This document shows positions 40,394 through 44,232 of a DNA stretch of 44,232 bases, in pieces (the first letter of the stretch is position 1; each line of letters opens with the position of its first letter). The stretch comes from WYZ-LMO6 sp964509845. GTDB taxonomy: Archaea > Hadarchaeota > Hadarchaeia > Hadarchaeales > WYZ-LMO6. A program made the position numbers and the translations under genes. The DNA is taken from contig CAZDZG010000004.1 in NCBI GenBank assembly GCA_964509845.1, positions 1 through 44,232 of the forward strand, read 5' to 3'. The notes below the pieces were generated by a model that saw nothing but the letters and a program-made list of their open reading frames with translations, did not search any database and was not told the DNA's origin.

Positions 40394-42111
40394 CGCCTCC
40401 TCAGGCTCAGCAGGAGGGCCACCGCCAGGCAGGCCCCCGCCCCCGCCAGGGCGAGCGGAACCCAGGGGGGTATCCTGGGGGGAAGCTCCAGCGGCCTTCC
40501 CCTTTCCCCGAGCACCTCCATGGACCAGCGCAGGGAATCCAGGGCCGCCTGCAGGTCCCCTTTCTCCGCGGCCTCCAGCCTCTCCCTGGCCCGTTCCAGC
40601 CTGGGATCGTTCCTCCCCACCCTCTCCGCCAGCCCCAGCAAGGTTCGGGCGGAGGCCAGGAAGTCCGCGAGGGCCTCCTCCTCGGAAAGGGGAACCAGGG
40701 AAACCTCCTCCTGCCCCACCTCCAGGGGGCCGTAGTGGGCCTTGAACAGGTAGGCGTCGGAGGAGCTGAGCCCCCTGGATCCCCTGGTCAGGTGCACGGG
40801 ATCCATCCTGAAGAGGTACTTCCCCGTTCCCCCCGACCAGGTGGGGTCCACGGGCTCCCACCCCCTTCCCGGGAGGTAGACCTCCGCCCAGGCATGGTTG
40901 CCCGCCCCGTTCTCCCCGGCGATCCAGCCGAAGGAGAACCTGGAGGGAACTCCCAGGCCCCGGAGCAGGGCGATGAGGAGATCGCTCAGGCAGTCGCAGT
41001 CACCGGTTCTCTTTTGAAAGGTTAGGAGGGCCCCCTGCCTTTCCTGCGTGGGGGTGTAGGTGATGTTCCTGTCCTCCCATTCCAGCAGCCTCAGGACCAG
41101 GGAGTACAGGTTCCTCTCCCCTCCGGCCAGCTGGAGGGAGAGGGGGCGGAGCTCCTCCACCTCCCAGTACTTCCTTCCCTTCGTGTACTCCTCCAGACCC
41201 GGAGGGAGGTCGTCAAGGGTTCCGGAGTTATCCGGGGAGAGATGGGGATCGTAGAGCTCGGTCCTCCACACCAGCCCCACCCTCACCTTCCTGTTCTCGC
41301 CCGGGGCCAGCCTCAGCCTGAAGGAGGCGTACCAGTTGTTCTCCTCGTCGCGGTACAGGCTTCCCACGGGAGGGTCGGAGGAGAGGAGGGAGGCGAGCTG
41401 GGTTTTTCCCTCGCTGAAGAGGAGGAGGTTCATCACCAGCTCGCAGTCCTCCCTCCCTGGGTTCCTGAGGGTCTCGGTTAGGGTCAGCCTGTGGTAGGCG
41501 GGGCTGGAGTAGAAGGTGGCCCTCACCCCCTCAAAGCTCCCCGGCGCTCCCACCGAGGTGGAGTAGGTGACGGAGGAGGGGTAGGCCGAGGCCTCCCTGG
41601 GCTCGTACCAGAAGAGCCTGCTTCCGGGGGGTCCCCTCACCGTCACCCGGTAGCTCTGGTAGGGGTATCCCCCGGCCTCTATCCTTATTCCCCCCAGGGC
41701 GGCCTCGTACTTGGGTCCGGCTCCCCCCACCCATCCCGATACCGTGTAGGAGAGCCCGTACCTGAGCTCCCCCCTGAAGGGAGGGGAGAAGGAAATGGTG
41801 AGGATCAGCTCGGTGGCCTCCTTCACCTTCCTGTTCTCCAGCCTCAGCTCGCCTGGCTGGCACCAGGCCCGAAGGTTCCACACGTTCTCGGAGGGGATGG
41901 TCCTCGTGATGGTCAGGGAGGAATAAAGGGAGGGAAGGTTCAAAACACAGTTTTCCTCCACGGAGACCGTCCTGTCCCCTTGGATCCGGAACTCCACCTC
42001 CACCGAGGAGTAGTAGGGTGAGAGGCGGGGAAGGCCGGAGGAGGGGGGGAGGAGGGAGAGGAGAAGGAGGGGTAGGAACAGCAGGGAAAGCCTCCCGGGA
42101 CGTGGGGGCAT
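40390..42111 (-). CDS. Secreted/membrane-anchored transglutaminase-like protein
   Basis: The 573-residue protein has an N-terminal signal peptide (residues ~8-25, leucine-rich), a long beta-rich extracellular region, then a transglutaminase/cysteine-protease core: RTGDCDCLSDLLIALLRGLGVPSR (C372), ENGAGNHAWAEVYLPGRGWEPVDPTW (H406, D422). A charged helical stretch (~490-545) leads to a C-terminal membrane helix near 548-568. Such proteins act outside the cell as peptidases or cross-linking enzymes; the substrate is unknown. The start overlaps no gene; the end overlaps trpB2 by 4 nt. Confidence 0.85.
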   Translation of the reverse strand: MPPRPGRLSLLFLPLLLLSLLPPSSGLPRLSPYYSSVEVEFRIQGDRTVSVEENCVLNLPSLYSSLTITRTIPSENVWNLRAWCQPGELRLENRKVKEATELILTISFSPPFRGELRYGLSYTVSGWVGGAGPKYEAALGGIRIEAGGYPYQSYRVTVRGPPGSRLFWYEPREASAYPSSVTYSTSVGAPGSFEGVRATFYSSPAYHRLTLTETLRNPGREDCELVMNLLLFSEGKTQLASLLSSDPPVGSLYRDEENNWYASFRLRLAPGENRKVRVGLVWRTELYDPHLSPDNSGTLDDLPPGLEEYTKGRKYWEVEELRPLSLQLAGGERNLYSLVLRLLEWEDRNITYTPTQERQGALLTFQKRTGDCDCLSDLLIALLRGLGVPSRFSFGWIAGENGAGNHAWAEVYLPGRGWEPVDPTWSGGTGKYLFRMDPVHLTRGSRGLSSSDAYLFKAHYGPLEVGQEEVSLVPLSEEEALADFLASARTLLGLAERVGRNDPRLERARERLEAAEKGDLQAALDSLRWSMEVLGERGRPLELPPRIPPWVPLALAGAGACLAVALLLSLRRR

Positions 42112-42137
42112 GTTCTCCCCTCTCTGATGGAAGGGGG

Positions 42138-42145
42138 GATTTAAC
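42138..42145. promoter_or_regulatory. Possible shared TATA element between the transglutaminase gene and hflX
   Basis: GATTTAAC lies 23-30 nt before ATG 42168 of hflX. Its complement GTTAAATC lies 27-34 nt from ATG 42111 of the divergent gene. Confidence 0.4.
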
Positions 42146-42167
42146 CCTGCGTATCAAGATGAAGGAG

Positions 42168-43250
42168 ATGCGGGCGGTGCTGGTTCAGAGGGTGGAGCCG
42201 GGAGGAAGGGACGAGCTGGAGGAGCTGGAGGAGCTGGTGAGGACCGTGGGATACGAGGTGGTGGGCAGGGTGGTGCAGGAGAGGGAGACGGACCCGGCCT
42301 TCCAGATAGGGAGGGGGAAGGTGGAGGAGGTGGCGGGTCTCGTCAGGCTGACGGGGGCCGAGCTGGTGGTCTTCGCCAACCAGCTCAGCCCCTCCCAGCT
42401 CTTCAACCTGGAGAGGAGGCTGGGGGTAAAGGTCATGGACAGGTTCCAGCTCATCCTGGAGATCTTCGCCAAGAGGGCGGGATCCCCCGAGGCCAAGCTG
42501 CAGGTGGAGTACGCCAGGCTGAGCTACGAGCTCCCCAGGCTCAGGGAGAGGATAAGGAACCTCCTCTCCTCCGAGCAGCCCGGGTTCAGGGGAAGGGGGG
42601 AGTACGAGCTCAACCTCTACCTGGACATGGTGAAGAGGAGGATGGCCCTCCTGAGGAAAAAACTGAGGAGGCTGGCGGAGACCAGGGAGCGGAGGAGGGA
42701 ACAGAGGAGGAGAAGGGGGTTCGGGCTGGTGGCCCTGGCGGGATACACCAACGCCGGCAAGTCCACCCTCCTGAACGCCCTCACCGGCTCCAGCGTGGAG
42801 GTGGACGACAGGATGTTCACCACCCTGACGGCCAGGACGAGGGCCCTGAAGGGATGCGAGCGGATCCTCCTCACGGACTCCGTGGGCTTCATCGAGGGCC
42901 TCCCGCCCTGGATGGTGGAGGCCTTCAAGGCCGTGCTGGAGGAGATCTACTCCTCAGACCTGGTGCTGCTGGTGGTGGATGGGAGCGATCCCATGTCGGA
43001 GATCCTGAGGAAGCTCAGGGTGAGCCTGGAGATCCTCTCCCGGAAGGAACTGAGGATCCTGATCCTGCTCAACAAGATGGACCTCCTCTCCCCCTCCGAG
43101 CTGGAGGAGAAGATGGAGGTGCTGGGCAGGCTGCTCCTGCCCGTCCTTCCCATCTCCGCCAAGGAGGGGAGGAACCTTGACCTGCTGGTGGAGGAGATAC
43201 GGAAGGAGGTCTTCGGGAACAGGAAGGAGCTCCGGGCCCCGGTCGACTGA
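42168..43250 (+). CDS. hflX: GTPase HflX
   Basis: The 360-residue protein belongs to the ribosome-associated HflX family. The N-terminal domain has AFQIGRGKVEEVAGL and VVFANQLSPSQLFNLERRLGVKVMDRFQLILEIFAKRA; a charged coiled-coil segment (about residues 150-185) leads to the G domain with G1 GYTNAGKST (192-200), G3 DSVGFIEGLP and G4 NKMD. It splits or rescues stalled ribosomes in known members. ATG 42168 fits the TATA spacing and a GGAG just upstream; ATG 42159 is an alternative. Confidence 0.94.
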   Translation: MRAVLVQRVEPGGRDELEELEELVRTVGYEVVGRVVQERETDPAFQIGRGKVEEVAGLVRLTGAELVVFANQLSPSQLFNLERRLGVKVMDRFQLILEIFAKRAGSPEAKLQVEYARLSYELPRLRERIRNLLSSEQPGFRGRGEYELNLYLDMVKRRMALLRKKLRRLAETRERRREQRRRRGFGLVALAGYTNAGKSTLLNALTGSSVEVDDRMFTTLTARTRALKGCERILLTDSVGFIEGLPPWMVEAFKAVLEEIYSSDLVLLVVDGSDPMSEILRKLRVSLEILSRKELRILILLNKMDLLSPSELEEKMEVLGRLLLPVLPISAKEGRNLDLLVEEIRKEVFGNRKELRAPVD

Positions 43251-43263
43251 GCCCCGGGGCTTT

Positions 43264-43776
43264 TGCGGTAGGCTGGGGAGGAGGTTTTCCCGCTTCGTCT
43301 TCGGAAGATCCTTCCCCTTTCTCTCCCTCCTCCTGGCCTTTTCGGGTGCCCTCACCGATCTTCTCTTCTCCTGGCACCTCTACAGGAGTTCTCCCTCCTA
43401 CTTTCTCTTCAAGGAGACCAATCCCCTGGCCCGCTACGGCCTCACCAGCGGGAACCTCTTCCTCTTCCTGCTCTGTCCCGTCCTGCTGGTGCTCCTGGTT
43501 TCCCTCCTGGTGCAGACGCGGTACGGAGTGTTGAGACTGATGGGTTTTGGGCTGGCCCTGACCTCCTTCGGTGGTCCCCTGAGCTGGATCGTGGGTTTCT
43601 ACCCGGCCTTCCTCCCCTTCCTGCTCTTCCTGGCCCCCTTCTACTTCTGCTGTTTCCATGTTTCCCCCTTCAGGGAGGAATGGGAAAGGATCCTCGGGTT
43701 CCTCTTCCGGCGGAGGTGGCCAAGATCCGGACGGGCTTGTTTCCCGACCTATTCCGGTGCTAAGAACTGGGAGTGA
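43264..43776 (+). CDS. Small multi-pass membrane protein (DUF5658-like)
   Basis: The open frame encodes about 165-170 residues with four hydrophobic segments and contains GALTDLLFSWHLY followed by FKETNPLARYG. A D-x-x-x-(T/S) helix followed by E-x-NP resembles small uncharacterised archaeal membrane proteins of the DUF5658 type. No ATG, GTG or TTG occurs in frame between the hflX stop and the first helix. The start given is therefore approximate: a non-canonical start, or a frame change from hflX, is possible, and the only canonical start (TTG 43177) would lie inside hflX. Function unknown. Confidence 0.55.
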   Translation, partial: CGRLGRRFSRFVFGRSFPFLSLLLAFSGALTDLLFSWHLYRSSPSYFLFKETNPLARYGLTSGNLFLFLLCPVLLVLLVSLLVQTRYGVLRLMGFGLALTSFGGPLSWIVGFYPAFLPFLLFLAPFYFCCFHVSPFREEWERILGFLFRRRWPRSGRACFPTYSGAKNWE

Positions 43777-43794
43777 AGGGGGCCAAGTTTTTCC

Positions 43795-43802
43795 GTTAAA
43801 AG
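43795..43802 (+). promoter_or_regulatory. TATA box of the last gene
   Basis: GTTAAAAG lies 23-30 nt before GTG 43825, in a 48-bp gap after the membrane-protein gene. Confidence 0.5.
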
Positions 43803-43824
43803 AAAGTCACCTCCAACCACCCCC

Positions 43825-44232
43825 GTGGGAGTCACCATCCACTACAGGTTTCTGGTCCGGCATCCGGAGGTGCTGGAGAGGATGCAGGGATGGCTGGCGA
43901 CTTTGGCCGGGGAATTCGGAATGGAGGTCCGGGAAAGGAACTCGGAAGAGCATTCCCTGCTGATAGATCCTCCTCAGTGTGAGACCCTGGATCTTACTTT
44001 CAAACCAGGGCCCGTCGGCTGGGTCTGCTCGGGATCCTGCAAGACCCAGTTTTCGGACTGGAGGACCCATGTAAGGGTGGCCGAACTCCTGCGGGTGCTG
44101 GTGGCCTTCTGCTCAAGGGCCGAGGTTTACGACGAGGGTACTACGAGACGAGGGACGTTGACAGGCTCAGGAGATCCCTCAGGCAGAATTCCGAGCTCCT
44201 GGAGCGTCTGAAGGGGAGGCTTGATCAAATAT
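43825..44232 (+). pseudogene. Conserved unknown protein, frameshifted near the 3' end and cut by the window edge
   Basis: From GTG 43825 the frame reads VTIHYRFLVRHPEVLERMQGWL, then DLTFKPGPVGWVC and CKTQFSDWRTHVRVAELLRVLVAF, ending VYDEG. It then loses its coding look (TTRRGTLTGSG) and stops at 44211. In the neighbouring frame the sequence continues smoothly from the same point as YYETRDVDRLRRSLRQ, then NSELLERLKGRLDQI, and is still open at the edge. One missing base near 44138-44140 explains this. I recall similar proteins only as uncharacterised, often with a final DEGGYYET-like segment. It is either an assembly error or a recent mutation. Confidence 0.6.

Noticed and set aside
1..44232. 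CRISPR arrays, insertion sequences, rRNA genes or phage genes
   Set aside because: I saw no regularly spaced repeats, transposase motifs, terminal inverted repeats or rRNA-like sequence; the only RNA gene found by eye is tRNA-Pro.

Overview
The window looks like part of a high-GC genome of a thermophilic archaeon, probably an assembled or metagenome-derived scaffold. Evidence: a full-length reverse gyrase, an S10/spc-type ribosomal protein cluster in archaeal order carrying aIF1 and RNase P component 1, archaeal NadM, RtcB, ApgM and TrpB2, a full coenzyme F420 gene set, and TATA boxes about 20-30 nt upstream of many start codons, which suggests leaderless mRNAs. Coding strands are very rich in GAG and AGG. 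The ribosomal gene order is euryarchaeal in style. I cannot name a genus; a Hadarchaeota- or Hydrothermarchaeota-like lineage is only a guess. Two runs of 100 N (1948-2047 and 7571-7670) mark scaffold joins, so the 5.5-kb block between them (reverse gyrase and neighbours) is not proven to be adjacent to the rest.

Layout. 1-1947: tail of a possible metallo-hydrolase, a DMT-type transporter and a SplB-like radical SAM protein. 2048-7570: start of an unknown Cys-rich protein, reverse gyrase, a twice-frameshifted gene resembling the methanogenesis marker 9 family, and a membrane-anchored zinc phospholipase C/P1-nuclease-like protein. 7671-13352: CobN tail, flavodoxin-like protein, tRNA-Pro(GGG), class V aminotransferase, thiC, nadM, an alkyltransferase and rtcA. 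13365-15760: a homocitrate/Re-citrate synthase-like enzyme followed 2 nt later by an isocitrate dehydrogenase. 22462-15732 (minus): a tightly overlapping histidine operon, PHP phosphatase-hisC-hisG-hisA-hisB-hisD-hisI, ending in apgM. 30899-22494 (minus): rtcB, a SPOUT RNA methyltransferase, uL3, uL4, uL23, uL2, uS19, uL22, uS3, uL29, aIF1, Rnp1, uS17, uL14 and uL24.

30938-38995 holds an ion permease, a KaiC-like protein with a degenerate P-loop, and the F420 locus: a cofE paralogue, cofE, an HAD phosphatase, cofD, cofH, cofG and cofC. These genes cover FO synthesis from tyrosine and the ribityl-uracil precursor, activation of the lactyl-type side chain, its transfer to FO, and glutamylation. 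39032-44232: trpB2, a secreted transglutaminase-like protein, HflX, a small membrane protein and a conserved unknown gene that is frameshifted near the window edge.

The most interesting points are the compact F420 locus with two CofE proteins, the PHP protein as a candidate for the missing histidinol-phosphatase, a probable Re-type citrate synthase paired with isocitrate dehydrogenase, uL29 lying wholly inside the uS3 reading frame, single TATA boxes shared by divergent genes, and several frame-disrupted genes that may be assembly errors or real decay.
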